Shown here: one piece after another, positions 26,676-35,797 of the stretch | Position numbering within the stretch: position 1 is the stretch's first letter | Layout: every line of letters begins with the position of its first letter | NCBI GenBank assembly: GCA_963712485.1 | Contig: CAVQID010000074.1 | Coordinates: 1 to 64,000, forward strand | Reading direction: 5' to 3' | Length of the DNA stretch: 64,000 nucleotides | Source: JALORV01 sp963712485 | GTDB taxonomy: Bacteria > Pseudomonadota > Gammaproteobacteria > Burkholderiales > Burkholderiaceae_F | Position numbers and translations under genes: made by a program | Notes under the pieces: generated by a model | The model's input: the letters and a program-made list of their open reading frames with translations, nothing else | The model's database searches: none | Told to the model about the DNA's origin: nothing

Positions 26676-28504
26676 AACGCCAATTGCGCAACGTCGCGAT
26701 CATCGCGCACGTCGATCACGGCAAGACCACGCTGGTCGACAAGCTGCTGCAGCAGTCCGGAACCTTCCGCGAGAACCAGCACGTTGCGGAGCGGGTCATG
26801 GATTCGAACGACCTCGAGCGCGAGCGCGGCATCACAATCCTCGCCAAGAACTGCGCGGTCGACTACGAGGGAACGCACATCAACATCGTCGATACGCCCG
26901 GACACGCGGATTTCGGCGGAGAAGTCGAGCGCGTGCTGTCGATGGTCGACGGCGTGCTGCTGCTGGTCGACGCGGTCGAAGGGCCAATGCCGCAGACGCG
27001 CTTCGTCACGCGCAAGGCGCTGGCGCAGGGCTTGAAGCCGATCGTCGTCGTCAACAAGATCGACCGGCCCGGCGCACGGCCTGACTGGGTCGTGAACCAC
27101 ATGTTCGATCTCTTCGACAAGCTCGGGGCGACCGAGGAGCAACTCGATTTCCCGGTGATCTACGCCTCGGCGCTCAGCGGCTATGCCGGCACGAGTCCCG
27201 ATGTGCGCAGTGGAGACCTGAGGCCGCTGTTCGATGCCATCCTCGCTCACGTGCGTGTGCGTGACGACGACGCCGATGGCACACTGCAGCTTCAAATCTG
27301 TTCACTCGATTATTCCAGCTACGTCGGCAAGATCGGCATCGGGCGGATCACGCGTGGACGCCTGCGCGCCGGGCAGGAAGTGCTGGTGATGCACGGCCCG
27401 GAGGGTGCGCAGAACGCACCGACCACCAAAGGCAGGATCAACCAGGTGCTGACCTTCGAGGGCCTCGATCGCAGACTGGTCGACGAAGCCATCGCCGGCG
27501 ACATCGTGCTCATCAATGGCATCGACGACATCGGCATCGGCTGCACACTGACGCCGGTCGACGCACCCGATGCGCTGCCGTTGTTGAAAGTCGACGAACC
27601 GACGCTGATGATGAACTTCCAGGTCAACACGTCGCCGCTCGCGGGACGCGAGGGCAAGTACGTCACCAGTCGCCAGCTGCGCGAGCGTCTTGAACGCGAG
27701 CTGAAGTCGAACGTCGCGATGCGCATGAAGGAGACCGACGACGAGCAGATCTTTGAAGTGGCCGGCCGCGGCGAGCTGCACCTGACGATCCTGCTCGAGA
27801 ACATGCGGCGCGAGGGCTACGAGATGGCTGTTTCGCGTCCGCGCGTGCTGTTCAAGGAAGTCGATGGCGAGAGACTCGAGCCGTTCGAGATGCTGACGGT
27901 CGATATCGAGGAGGCCAACCAGGGCGCGATCATGGAAGAGCTAGGCCGTCGCAAGGGCGACCTGCAGGACATGCAGCCCGATGGCAAGGGGCGCGTGCGC
28001 CTGGAGTACCGCATTCCGGCGCGCGGCCTGATCGGATTCCAGGGCGAGTTCATGACGCTGACACGCGGCACCGGCCTGATGAGCCATGTGTTCGACGACT
28101 ACGGTCCGATACGTGCAGGCGAGGTCGGTGAGCGTCGCAACGGCGTGCTGGTGAGCCAGGACGAGGGCGAAGCGGTCGCCTATGCGCTGTGGAAGCTGCA
28201 GGAGCGCGGACGCATGTTCGTCAGCCCCGGCGACAAGCTTTACGAAGGCATGATCATCGGCATTCACTCGCGCGACAACGATCTGGTCGTCAACCCCGTA
28301 CGGGAAAAGAAGCTGACCAACGTGCGTGCCTCGGGCAAGGACGAGCACATCGATCTGGTGCCACCGATCCAGCTGACCCTCGAATCGGCGGTCGAGTTTA
28401 TCGCCGACGACGAACTGGTCGAGATCACGCCGCAGAGCATTCGACTGCGCAAGCGGTACCTGAAGGAACACGAAAGAAAACGTGCTCAGCGCGAGGCAGC
28501 CTAG
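26672..28504 (+). CDS. typA: ribosome-associated GTPase TypA/BipA
   Basis: A 610-residue translational GTPase. It has AHVDHGKTTLVDKLLQ (G1), ERGITILAKN (G2 region), DTPGHADFGGEV (G3) and NKIDRPGARPDW (G4). Then EF-G-like domains and the BipA-specific C-terminus (RKRYLKEHERKRAQ) follow. It supports ribosome assembly and stress adaptation. The ATG overlaps the truB stop, as expected for this gene order in Burkholderiales. Confidence 0.95.
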   Translation: MKRQLRNVAIIAHVDHGKTTLVDKLLQQSGTFRENQHVAERVMDSNDLERERGITILAKNCAVDYEGTHINIVDTPGHADFGGEVERVLSMVDGVLLLVDAVEGPMPQTRFVTRKALAQGLKPIVVVNKIDRPGARPDWVVNHMFDLFDKLGATEEQLDFPVIYASALSGYAGTSPDVRSGDLRPLFDAILAHVRVRDDDADGTLQLQICSLDYSSYVGKIGIGRITRGRLRAGQEVLVMHGPEGAQNAPTTKGRINQVLTFEGLDRRLVDEAIAGDIVLINGIDDIGIGCTLTPVDAPDALPLLKVDEPTLMMNFQVNTSPLAGREGKYVTSRQLRERLERELKSNVAMRMKETDDEQIFEVAGRGELHLTILLENMRREGYEMAVSRPRVLFKEVDGERLEPFEMLTVDIEEANQGAIMEELGRRKGDLQDMQPDGKGRVRLEYRIPARGLIGFQGEFMTLTRGTGLMSHVFDDYGPIRAGEVGERRNGVLVSQDEGEAVAYALWKLQERGRMFVSPGDKLYEGMIIGIHSRDNDLVVNPVREKKLTNVRASGKDEHIDLVPPIQLTLESAVEFIADDELVEITPQSIRLRKRYLKEHERKRAQREAA

Positions 28505-28567
28505 GACCGCGGAGAGCTGTAGCGTGTTCCTTCAGGAACCGCTGTGCGAATAACGGGCTCCCCCTCC

Positions 28568-28590
28568 GCCCTCCCTCCGCGAGGGAGGGA
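28568..28590. repeat. palindromic repeat copy 1, after typA
   Basis: CCCTCCCTC and GAGGGAGGG form a perfect nine-base stem with a CGC loop. No T-run follows. A near-identical copy is at 28723. Confidence 0.7.
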
Positions 28591-28610
28591 ACCAAGATCA
28601 AAAGCACAAC

Positions 28611-28664
28611 GTGGCTCACGATCCGGCCCATCCCCGCGCGCTGATCCTGATGATTAGCGTGCCA
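28611..28664 (+). pseudogene. N-terminal remnant of an EamA-type transporter
   Basis: Translated from GTG at 28611 the stretch reads VAHDPAHPRALILMISVP. The intact EamA gene that follows begins VTADASHRRALILMVIAP. The match covers only the first 18 codons and then stops. It lies between two copies of the same palindrome, so it looks like debris of a local duplication or a recombination scar. Confidence 0.45.
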
Positions 28665-28722
28665 GGTACGCGGTACGGCCGCATTCCCAGCGCAGGGCGC
28701 TCGGACGAGGACACCCTTCCCA

Positions 28723-28744
28723 GCCCTCCCTCCGCGAGCGAGGG
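28723..28744. repeat. palindromic repeat copy 2, before the EamA gene
   Basis: CCCTCCCTC, loop CGC and GAGCGAGGG, one mismatch in the stem compared with the copy at 28568. The two copies are in direct orientation, 155 bp apart. Confidence 0.65.
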
Positions 28745-28762
28745 GGCTGTGGCCAGACCATA

Positions 28763-29671
28763 GTGACGGCGGACGCATCCCACCGTCGCGCATTAATCCT
28801 CATGGTCATTGCTCCATTGTTGTGGAGCATCGCCGGCGTGGTCACGCGCAACCTGTCGCCGGAGCTGCAGGCGTACGGGCGCTTCGAGATTACGTTCTGG
28901 CGGAGCCTCTTCGCGGCAACGTTCGTCAGCGGCTACTTGCTGCTGGTTCGCCGGGACTTTCGCGGGGCGCTCGCGCGCGCCGGCCGCGCGGGGCTGCTGT
29001 CGGGTGGACTTTGGGCGACGATGTTCGTCTGCTTCATGCTGGCGCTGACGCTGACGTCGACTGCGAACACGTTGATCGTGCTGGCGGTTGCACCGCTCAT
29101 TACGGCGGTGCTGGCGCGAGCGGTGCTGAAGACACCGATTCCGCTGCGCACCTGGCTCGCCATCGCGATTGCGATGGCCGGCATCGTCTGGATGTTCGCC
29201 GGTGGACTGCGTATCGAGTCGCCGACCAGTCTGCTCGGCATGCTGATCGCCTTTGGCGCGCCGCTCGCCTCGGCGGTCAACTTCGTCTTGCTGAAGAAGC
29301 GCGGGCAATCGGTGGATCTGATTCCCGCCGTGCTGCTCGGTGGCCTGATCTCGGCGACGCTGATGTTGCCCTTTGCAGCGCCGTTCATCGCGTTGCCACG
29401 CGATGTGATCCTGCTGGCGGTGCTCGGTTTCTTCCAGCTGGGCCTGCCGTGCATGCTGCTGGTGATCGCCGCGCGCCATCTTTCCGCCACCGAACTCGCG
29501 CTGCTGGCGTTGCTCGAAGTGCTGCTGGGGCCGCTGTGGGCCTGGCTCGGCGCGGGCGAAGTTCCGGCCGGCACGACTGTACTTGGCGGAGCACTGGTCC
29601 TGGGAGCGCTCGTGCTGAACGAGTTGGCCGCTGCCCGCGGCCGCGGCGCCGGCAAGGCGCGGCTCGGCTGA
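28763..29671 (+). CDS. EamA family (DMT superfamily) transporter
   Basis: A 302-residue protein with about ten hydrophobic segments and two internally related halves (LWSIAGVVTRNLSPELQAYG and LLGMLIAFGAPLASAVNFVL), as in EamA exporters of metabolites. The start is the GTG at 28763. A motif near the end, LLALLEVLLGPLWAWLGAGE, is the typical closing part. Substrate unknown. It stands alone, 24 bases before the next gene. Confidence 0.85.
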   Translation: MTADASHRRALILMVIAPLLWSIAGVVTRNLSPELQAYGRFEITFWRSLFAATFVSGYLLLVRRDFRGALARAGRAGLLSGGLWATMFVCFMLALTLTSTANTLIVLAVAPLITAVLARAVLKTPIPLRTWLAIAIAMAGIVWMFAGGLRIESPTSLLGMLIAFGAPLASAVNFVLLKKRGQSVDLIPAVLLGGLISATLMLPFAAPFIALPRDVILLAVLGFFQLGLPCMLLVIAARHLSATELALLALLEVLLGPLWAWLGAGEVPAGTTVLGGALVLGALVLNELAAARGRGAGKARLG

Positions 29672-29695
29672 GAGCCGCGCGATAATCGCCGACCA

Positions 29696-30484
29696 ATGTC
29701 TTCGACGACTCACTCGACCGACGCACCGCTGCCCGTGCGGCATGTGGCGCCGAGCCAGCCCATGGTCTGGCTCACGCTGGGATGGCGTGACTTCATGCGC
29801 AGCCCGCTCGCCGGACTGGTGCATGGGGCGTTCGTTGCACTCGGCGGCTGGGTCGTGCTGCTGGTGTCGCTGCGCTACGGATGGGTGGCTCCGGGTGCAT
29901 TTTCCGGGTTCGTCATCGTCGGTCCGATCCTTGTGACCGGCCTCTACGAAATCAGCCGCCTGCTGTCACGCGGCCAGCGCGCGGGTCTCGCCGAAGCCGT
30001 TACCGCATGGCGGCGCGGCACGCGACAGCTGGTACAACTCGGCCTCCTGCTTGCGCTGCTGGGAACGTTGTGGGTCGGGGCCTCGGCGCTGCTCTTCACA
30101 CTTTTCGCAAAGGCACCGCTGCGCGGCCCCGTCGAGTTCCTGCGCTACGCGGTCGCCGAGCAGGGCAACCTGCTTTTTTCGCTCTGGGCCATTCTCGGCG
30201 GGCTCGGCGTGGCGATCGTGTTCGCACTGACGGCCGTCTCGCCACCGCTGCTGCTCGGGCGCCGAGTGGGTTTCAGGCAAGCGCTGCTGACCAGCGCCCG
30301 CGCGGTCGGCGAAAATCCGCTGGCGATGCTGCTCTGGGCACTGGTCGTTCTCACGGCGACATCGCTGTCGCTGGCCACCGCGATGCTGGGTTTCCTTATC
30401 ACCGTTCCGGTGCTCGGACACGCTAGTTGGCACGCCTATCGCGACCTGGTGGACGTCGAAGGCGTGCCGCTACGCCATCCCTGA
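29696..30484 (+). CDS. DUF2189 family membrane protein
   Basis: A 262-residue protein with six hydrophobic segments. GWRDFMRSPLAGLVHGAFVA near the start and LLGRRVGFRQALLTSARAVG, then ITVPVLGHASWHAYRDLV, are typical of DUF2189 membrane proteins. Function unknown. Its stop overlaps the start of the next gene at 30484. Confidence 0.8.
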   Translation: MSSTTHSTDAPLPVRHVAPSQPMVWLTLGWRDFMRSPLAGLVHGAFVALGGWVVLLVSLRYGWVAPGAFSGFVIVGPILVTGLYEISRLLSRGQRAGLAEAVTAWRRGTRQLVQLGLLLALLGTLWVGASALLFTLFAKAPLRGPVEFLRYAVAEQGNLLFSLWAILGGLGVAIVFALTAVSPPLLLGRRVGFRQALLTSARAVGENPLAMLLWALVVLTATSLSLATAMLGFLITVPVLGHASWHAYRDLVDVEGVPLRHP

Positions 30485-30705
30485 TGGAAGGCACGCTCTT
30501 CGGACTGACCGAGGAACGCATCGCCGAGTTGGGGATGACCTGGGGCATCGGTGGCTTCATCGCGCTGATGCTGTTCATTATCTGGAAGCTCGCGATCGAA
30601 TCCAAAGCGGGTCGCTTCGGCACCTTCGTGCTGTTCTTCGTGCTGGCCTTTGGCATTCTCGGTTTCGTGGCGAAGTCGGTGATCCAGTGGATGCTGAAGC
30701 TCTAG
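30484..30705 (+). CDS. DUF2788 family small membrane protein
   Basis: A 73-residue protein. LFGLTEERIAELGMTWGIGG, IIWKLAIESKAGRFGTFVLF and a second membrane segment are the family pattern. Two transmembrane segments are seen. The ATG at 30484 overlaps the upstream stop. Its 3' end overlaps the probable dusA start at 30687. Role unknown. Confidence 0.85.
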   Translation: MEGTLFGLTEERIAELGMTWGIGGFIALMLFIIWKLAIESKAGRFGTFVLFFVLAFGILGFVAKSVIQWMLKL

Positions 30706-31716
30706 CGTCGGCGACGGGACCCGCCGGCGCGGACACGCGCTGGCGCTTCTGCGTCGCGCCGATGATGGACTGGACCGACCGGCATTGCCGTTACTTTCAC
30801 CGGCAGCTGTCTCGGCGGGCGCGGCTGTATACCGAGATGGTGACGACCGGAGCGCTGCTGCACGGCGATGCGGAACGCCACCTGCGTTTCGATCCGACGG
30901 AACACCCGGTCGCGCTGCAATTGGGCGGCAGCGAGCCGGACGAGCTGGCGCGCGCGGCGCGCCTCGGTGAGCGCACGCGGCTATGACGAGATCAACCTGA
31001 ACTGCGGCTGTCCGTCGGAACGCGTGCAGCGCGGTGCCTTTGGCGCCTGTCTGATGGCCGAGCCGGTGCTGGTCGCCGAATGCATCAAGGCGATGCGTGA
31101 TGCCGTGGCGGTGCCGGTCACGGTCAAGCATCGCATCGGCATCGATCGAACCGAGGACTATGGCCTGGTCCGCGATTTCGTCGGCGCCCTCTTTGACGCG
31201 GGTTGCGACGTCTTCATCGTGCATGCCCGAAACGCCTGGCTCAGGGGGTTGAGCCCGCGCGAGAATCGCGAGGTGCCGCCGCTGCGATATGGGATCGTTC
31301 ACCGACTCAAGCGCGACTTCGCCGCTGCGAAATTCGTACTGAATGGCGGGTTGGCGACGCTTGACGCTGCGACTGCCGAGGCGGCCGGACTGGACGGCGT
31401 CATGCTCGGGCGCGCTGCCTATCACGATCCCTATCTGCTTTCACGCGTCGATGCACTGGTGTTCGACGATCCGGCGCCGGCGCCCACCCGTGCCGAAGTT
31501 GTGACGCGCATGTCGCTCTATCTGCAGCGGGAGGTCCACGACGGTGCGGCGCCCCGCCAGGTGGTGCGCCACATGCACGGTCTCTACCAGGGGCTGCGCG
31601 GTGCACGCCGCTGGCGCCGACTGCTCGGTGATGCCGCCTCGCTCGACGCGGCGGGAGCAGACATCCTGCAACTGGCGCTGAGCGCTGTCGAACGGCCGCT
31701 GCGGGCGGCTGCCTGA
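30687..31716 (+). pseudogene. dusA: tRNA-dihydrouridine synthase A, single frameshift
   Basis: The first part has FCVAPMMDWTDRHCRYFHRQ and VALQLGGSEPDELARAARLG, with the FMN-barrel start. The second part has GYDEINLNCGCPSERVQRGA, the DusA signature with the catalytic Cys, and FVLNGGLATLD and RAAYHDPYLL. They lie in two frames and join at about 30970-30985, where one extra base stands in a GCGCACGCGG stretch. Otherwise the protein is complete (about 342 residues) and all key parts are there. A sequencing error or a very recent mutation is as likely as true loss. DusA reduces U20/U20a in tRNA. Confidence 0.85.
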
Positions 31717-31719
31717 CCG

Positions 31720-32238
31720 CTAACTGGCGGGACACACCCTGGCCGCGTCGGCCTCGTGCTTGGCAATCTCCCGGTCGGCCTTTTGCATCTGCTCGATCGT
31801 TGCCGCACGCTGGTCCAGCAGCGTTGCCCGCGCGGTGCGCGCATTCTCAAGGTCGTGTTTTGCGCGCTCGCAGCGCTCGCGTTCCTTGGCCTGCTCCTTG
31901 TCCTGCTGCTTGTTCTTCTCGAGCGCGGCGCGTTCGACCTTGGCCTGCTCCTGCTCGCGTGCCTTGTCGATTGCCTTGGCGTCGGCGGCATCTTTCTTTG
32001 CCCGCTCCTTCGCCGCCTTCTGTTCGTCGACGGCGACCGGGGGCGACGTGTTCACCTGCCGGACCGCCGATGTGCCTTCGGGACAACGCGTGTTGGAGTA
32101 GGTGACCTTGCCGTCGGCCGACTCGCAGCGCTGCACCCCCTGCGCCCCGACTGGCGCAACTGCGCTCGCCAGCAGGAATGCCAGGCAGACTGCCGACAAC
32201 GACGGCTGCGGTCGGTCTGCGATGCTTACGGGCTGCAT
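31720..32238 (-). CDS. DUF4124 domain periplasmic protein
   Basis: A 172-residue protein with a signal peptide (LAFLLASAVAPVGAQ). A short DUF4124 core follows (VQRCESADGKVTYSNTRCPE). A long charged helix rich in Lys/Glu/Gln (about residues 70-165) is probably a coiled coil. DUF4124 proteins are exported and uncharacterised. The start overlaps the end of the next DUF4124 gene upstream by 13 bases. It faces dusA tail to tail. Confidence 0.8.
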   Translation of the reverse strand: MQPVSIADRPQPSLSAVCLAFLLASAVAPVGAQGVQRCESADGKVTYSNTRCPEGTSAVRQVNTSPPVAVDEQKAAKERAKKDAADAKAIDKAREQEQAKVERAALEKNKQQDKEQAKERERCERAKHDLENARTARATLLDQRAATIEQMQKADREIAKHEADAARVCPAS

Positions 32239-32693
32239 ACGCGACGATACTCGGCAGAGAGCCTGGCGGCATGCTGATCCATCTGTTCCAGATCGTCCAG
32301 CGAGTAGTACGGTCGGTTCACGAGCATGTTGCGCATCCGGTGCACTGACTGGATCTCACCCTGCAGATACGAACAATCGGCATTGCGCTGCTGCTGCAAC
32401 TGCTGCTGTTGTTGCTGGGACGCTGCAGTCTGCTCTTGGCGACGCTGGTCGGCCATTTGCCGGACTGCCTGCGCATCCCGGGCCGCTCTTTCGCGCGCGG
32501 CCTGCTGGGCTTCGGAAGTCGGCGCGGGTGCCGCCTGCAGGGCCTTGATCGGTTTAGTGCCCTCGGGGCAATCGGCGTTGGAGTAGGTGATCTTGCCGCC
32601 GGGGCCCTCGCAGCGCTGGATCGTCTCGGCGCGCCCGGCACCGGAAAGTGCGAGTCCCAGAAGCAGGGCAAGCAGGGCTATCGAGCGCTTCAT
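32226..32693 (-). CDS. second DUF4124 domain periplasmic protein
   Basis: A 155-residue protein. Signal peptide MKRSIALLALLLGLALSGAG, then the DUF4124 core IQRCEGPGGKITYSNADCPE, a Gln-rich helix with a run of Gln residues, and a C-terminal Cys. The ATG at 32693 is chosen because it gives a clean signal peptide; the frame is open further upstream. It pairs with the gene at 31720 and the two are likely duplicates in one operon. Confidence 0.8.
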   Translation of the reverse strand: MKRSIALLALLLGLALSGAGRAETIQRCEGPGGKITYSNADCPEGTKPIKALQAAPAPTSEAQQAARERAARDAQAVRQMADQRRQEQTAASQQQQQQLQQQRNADCSYLQGEIQSVHRMRNMLVNRPYYSLDDLEQMDQHAARLSAEYRRVCSP

Positions 32694-32772
32694 CGCCGCG
32701 AGTCTAGCCAAGCGACAAAAAGAAGCCGTCATCACGGCGAACCCGCGATGACGGCCTCGTCGGATCGATCGC

Positions 32773-33849
32773 TTACTGGGACGCGCCGATCGCCGCGCGG
32801 ACCGCATCGGCCGCGGTCTTGTTGAAGCGATATTGATAGTCGTACACGCTGGCGCCGGCCTGGTACAGCTTGCCCGGACGCACGCCCGGCAGCCCCTTCG
32901 TCGGCTCGACGAAAGCGATGCGCGCTGACTCGCGCTCGACGTTCGAGACGCCGGTGTCGAGCGGATCGACCTGCGCCGGGAACGACAACACCACGGCTTT
33001 CGTCCCGCCTACAGTTCGCTCTTCCCACTCGCCTTGCGCCAGGACTTGGTCGGTTGCCTTGTCGCAGAAGAGTGTCCCGGCCTTTGCAGGGTAAAGGACC
33101 ACCTCACCCTTCTTGGCGGCGCCGGACTGCTTGAAGAACATCGCGTAGGGCTTGGCGCCCTGGCGGTCTTCGTAGGCCAGGCAGTACGGGATCTGCTTGG
33201 AGAAGTTGCCGACGAACTGTGCGGTGTTGGTAGCGCCGGTAAACGATTCTCGGCGCGGCAGCATCAGCACATCATCAAAGAAGCGCGCCGTCGCGAGGTA
33301 AGCGACCGACCCCTTCGGAAAACGCGTGCTGCCCGCCTTGGCCGCTTCCTGCTTTGGATAGTTGTCGGGCGTGCGCAGGAACAGAGAAATCGGCATGTCT
33401 GAAACGTCATAACCCTGCAGCGTCACCGCCATGCGCAAAGGTGCCTGGCCGGCGTAGACGATATAGAACGAACCGTCCGGCGCCGGGATCGCGAAATTCG
33501 GTCGACCGAGCGCGCGGCGTTCGCCACTGAGGACCGCGTGCGCAACATCGATGTTGCCGTTGATCGTCGTCTGGTTCGCGTCTGAACTCGTCTCTGCGAG
33601 CGGGTAACGGTTGCCTTCCCCGGCAGCGCCGGCAACGCGCATGTTCGAAACCTTGGTGCCCTGGAAGTAGTACAGGCCGTCGCCCTTCAGCGCATCGAAC
33701 GATGGCGCGGCGATTGGCTTGACACCGGGGACCGGAACGGGCTTGGGCGCCGGACCGTAGACCACGACTTCGGACGGCTGCTGCGCCAGCGCCCATGAAG
33801 TGGCCAATGTGGCCAGCGCGCAGGCGCCAAGCTTGGTGGAACGAATCAT
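32773..33849 (-). CDS. secreted protein of unknown function
   Basis: A 358-residue protein. It has a signal peptide (LGACALATLATSWALAQ) and then a mixed alpha/beta-looking domain without recognised motifs. Segments such as GNRYPLAETSSDANQTTING and YCLAYEDRQGAKPYAMFFKQ look like a compact periplasmic fold. It stands alone, upstream of the DUF4124 pair on the same strand, about 80 bases away. No family could be named. Confidence 0.7.
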   Translation of the reverse strand: MIRSTKLGACALATLATSWALAQQPSEVVVYGPAPKPVPVPGVKPIAAPSFDALKGDGLYYFQGTKVSNMRVAGAAGEGNRYPLAETSSDANQTTINGNIDVAHAVLSGERRALGRPNFAIPAPDGSFYIVYAGQAPLRMAVTLQGYDVSDMPISLFLRTPDNYPKQEAAKAGSTRFPKGSVAYLATARFFDDVLMLPRRESFTGATNTAQFVGNFSKQIPYCLAYEDRQGAKPYAMFFKQSGAAKKGEVVLYPAKAGTLFCDKATDQVLAQGEWEERTVGGTKAVVLSFPAQVDPLDTGVSNVERESARIAFVEPTKGLPGVRPGKLYQAGASVYDYQYRFNKTAADAVRAAIGASQ

Positions 33850-33999
33850 TACTGCCTCCCTGGAAAGACACGTGCATAGACCGGTAGCGCTGGCGCGAAT
33901 GGTAATCGCTGCCTGAAATCTGGTACTTCCGAATAAAGGGGGGAAGGCGCTCCCATGAAGGTGGGACTCAAGCGTGGGCAGTTGTCGCGCGGCACTCGG

Positions 34000-35403
34000 C
34001 TACACCACTTTCCCGGGATTCATGATCCCGAGCGGATCGAGCGCGTGCTTGAGCGTCCGCATCAGCTGCAACTCCACCTCCGACTTGTAGCGCGCGTTTT
34101 CTCCGCGCTTCAGCTGCCCGATCCCGTGCTCCGCCGATATCGATCCACCAAACGCATGGACCTGGTCATGAACCGTCTGGTAGACGGCAGGTTGCAGCGC
34201 AACGAATGTCGCTCCATCCATCCCGATCGGCGGGCTGACGTTGTAGTGCAGGTTGCCATCGCCGAGGTGACCGAACGTCACCATGCGCACCGCCGGAAAG
34301 CGCTGCTGCAGCAGCCGGTCGGTGCCCTCGACGAAGCGCGCGATTGCCGAGATCGGCACCGCGATGTCGTGCTTGATGTTGCGTCCTTCGAGCGCCTGCG
34401 CTTCCGAAATGAGCTCGCGCAAGGACCACAGCGCGCGGGCGTGGGCGATGGACTGCGCGATGGCGGCGTTGGTGGCCAAGCCGGCTTCCATCGCGCGCTC
34501 GGCAAGGGTTTCGAGCATGGCAGCCGCGTGCACCTCGTCCTCGTGGTCGCTCAGCTGCACGAGTACGTGATGTGCGCTGCGTTCGTTGAACGGCGAGCGG
34601 TGACCCGGATAATGGCGCTCCACGAGTGTCAGGCAGAGATCGTTGAAGCACTCGAACGCCGTCAGTGTTGCTCCGCAGGACTGTTGCGCGTGGCGCAGCA
34701 GCTCCAGCGCGGCAACCAGCGAAGGCACCGCCAGCAGCGCAGTGGCCTGCGCGCGCGGCATCGGGAAGGTCTTCAGGCAAGCCGCCGTGATGATGCCCAG
34801 CGTGCCTTCCGCGCCGATGAAAAGATCACGCAGGTCGTAGCCCGTGTTGTCCTTGCGCAGTGCGCGCAGGCCATTCCAGGCTGCGCCCGAAGGCAGCACC
34901 ACTTCGAGCCCGAGGCACAGTTCTCGCGCATTGCCGTAGCGCAGCACCTGCACGCCGCCCGCGTTCGTGCTGAGGTTGCCGCCGATGGTTGCGCTGCCTT
35001 CTGCCGCAAGTGACAGCGGAAACAGCTGGCCGCTTTCCCGGGCAGCGTCCTGCACGTCGCGCAGAACGCAACCGGCTTCGACGACCATGCTGCCGTTTTG
35101 CGCATCGACCTCGCGAACGGCACGCATGCGTTTCATCGCCATAACGATCGCGCGTCCGTCGGTGTCCGGCGTCGCTCCGCCGACGAGGCCGGTGTTGCCG
35201 CCCTGCGGAACGATCGGTGTGCGGGTCTGCGCGCACCAGCGCACCACGCGTGACACCTCGTCGGTCGATCCGGGCAGCACGACCGCGACGGCGCGGCCGG
35301 TGTAGCGGCGGCGCCAGTCGACCAGGTACGGCGCGGTGTCGCTCGCGTCCGTCAGCACCTGCGGCGCGCCGACGATGGCACGCAGTTCGTCAATGGCGTT
35401 CAT
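34000..35403 (-). CDS. FAD-linked oxidoreductase (GlcD/D2HGDH type)
   Basis: A 467-residue protein. The FAD PCMH-type fold has PQGGNTGLVGGATPDTDGRA, GNLSTNAGGVQVLRYGNARE and FIGAEGTLGIITAACLKTFP. The C-terminal substrate and metal site has FGHLGDGNLHYNV and ISAEHGIGQLKR. Such enzymes oxidise D-2-hydroxy acids (D-lactate, glycolate, D-2-hydroxyglutarate); the substrate cannot be told from sequence alone. Start and end overlap: its ATG at 35403 lies inside the end of the DUF2069 gene. It is last in the wrbA operon. Confidence 0.88.
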   Translation of the reverse strand: MNAIDELRAIVGAPQVLTDASDTAPYLVDWRRRYTGRAVAVVLPGSTDEVSRVVRWCAQTRTPIVPQGGNTGLVGGATPDTDGRAIVMAMKRMRAVREVDAQNGSMVVEAGCVLRDVQDAARESGQLFPLSLAAEGSATIGGNLSTNAGGVQVLRYGNARELCLGLEVVLPSGAAWNGLRALRKDNTGYDLRDLFIGAEGTLGIITAACLKTFPMPRAQATALLAVPSLVAALELLRHAQQSCGATLTAFECFNDLCLTLVERHYPGHRSPFNERSAHHVLVQLSDHEDEVHAAAMLETLAERAMEAGLATNAAIAQSIAHARALWSLRELISEAQALEGRNIKHDIAVPISAIARFVEGTDRLLQQRFPAVRMVTFGHLGDGNLHYNVSPPIGMDGATFVALQPAVYQTVHDQVHAFGGSISAEHGIGQLKRGENARYKSEVELQLMRTLKHALDPLGIMNPGKVV

Positions 35404-35788
35404 CGCTCGCCCTGCGACTGCGGGCCGCGAGCTTCATCGGTCGCAGATACACCACCGCACCGACGAGGAAGACCGCGACCAGGGCGAGTTCGAGCAGTGC
35501 CAGCGCGGCAGTAGGCCCCGCTTCGAAAAGCCGCGCGCCGCCTTCGAACAGATAGATCATTGCGATGAAAAGTGCGACCTGCATCGCATAGGGACCGCCG
35601 CGAACCAGTGCCGGCAGCACGATCAGCAAGGGCAGCACCTTGATCGCGAGCCACGAACCCCCGGGGCGCAGCGGTGCGAATACGAGTTCCCAGGCGAGGC
35701 ACAGCATGATCAACGCGATCCATGCAGCAAAGGCCCACCACCAGCCTGCGCGTTGGCGCAGCGTCGTACCGGGCAGCGGGCCGAGCAT
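35390..35788 (-). CDS. DUF2069 membrane protein
   Basis: A 132-residue protein with four hydrophobic segments. LLIVLPALVRGGPYAMQVAL and MIYLFEGGARLFEAGP match the DUF2069 pattern. Family members are often next to wrbA, as here (9 bases). Function unknown. A second, overlapping frame (35400-35795) is a shadow. Confidence 0.85.
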   Translation of the reverse strand: MLGPLPGTTLRQRAGWWWAFAAWIALIMLCLAWELVFAPLRPGGSWLAIKVLPLLIVLPALVRGGPYAMQVALFIAMIYLFEGGARLFEAGPTAALALLELALVAVFLVGAVVYLRPMKLAARSRRASDERH

Positions 35789-35797
35789 TCCGCACCT

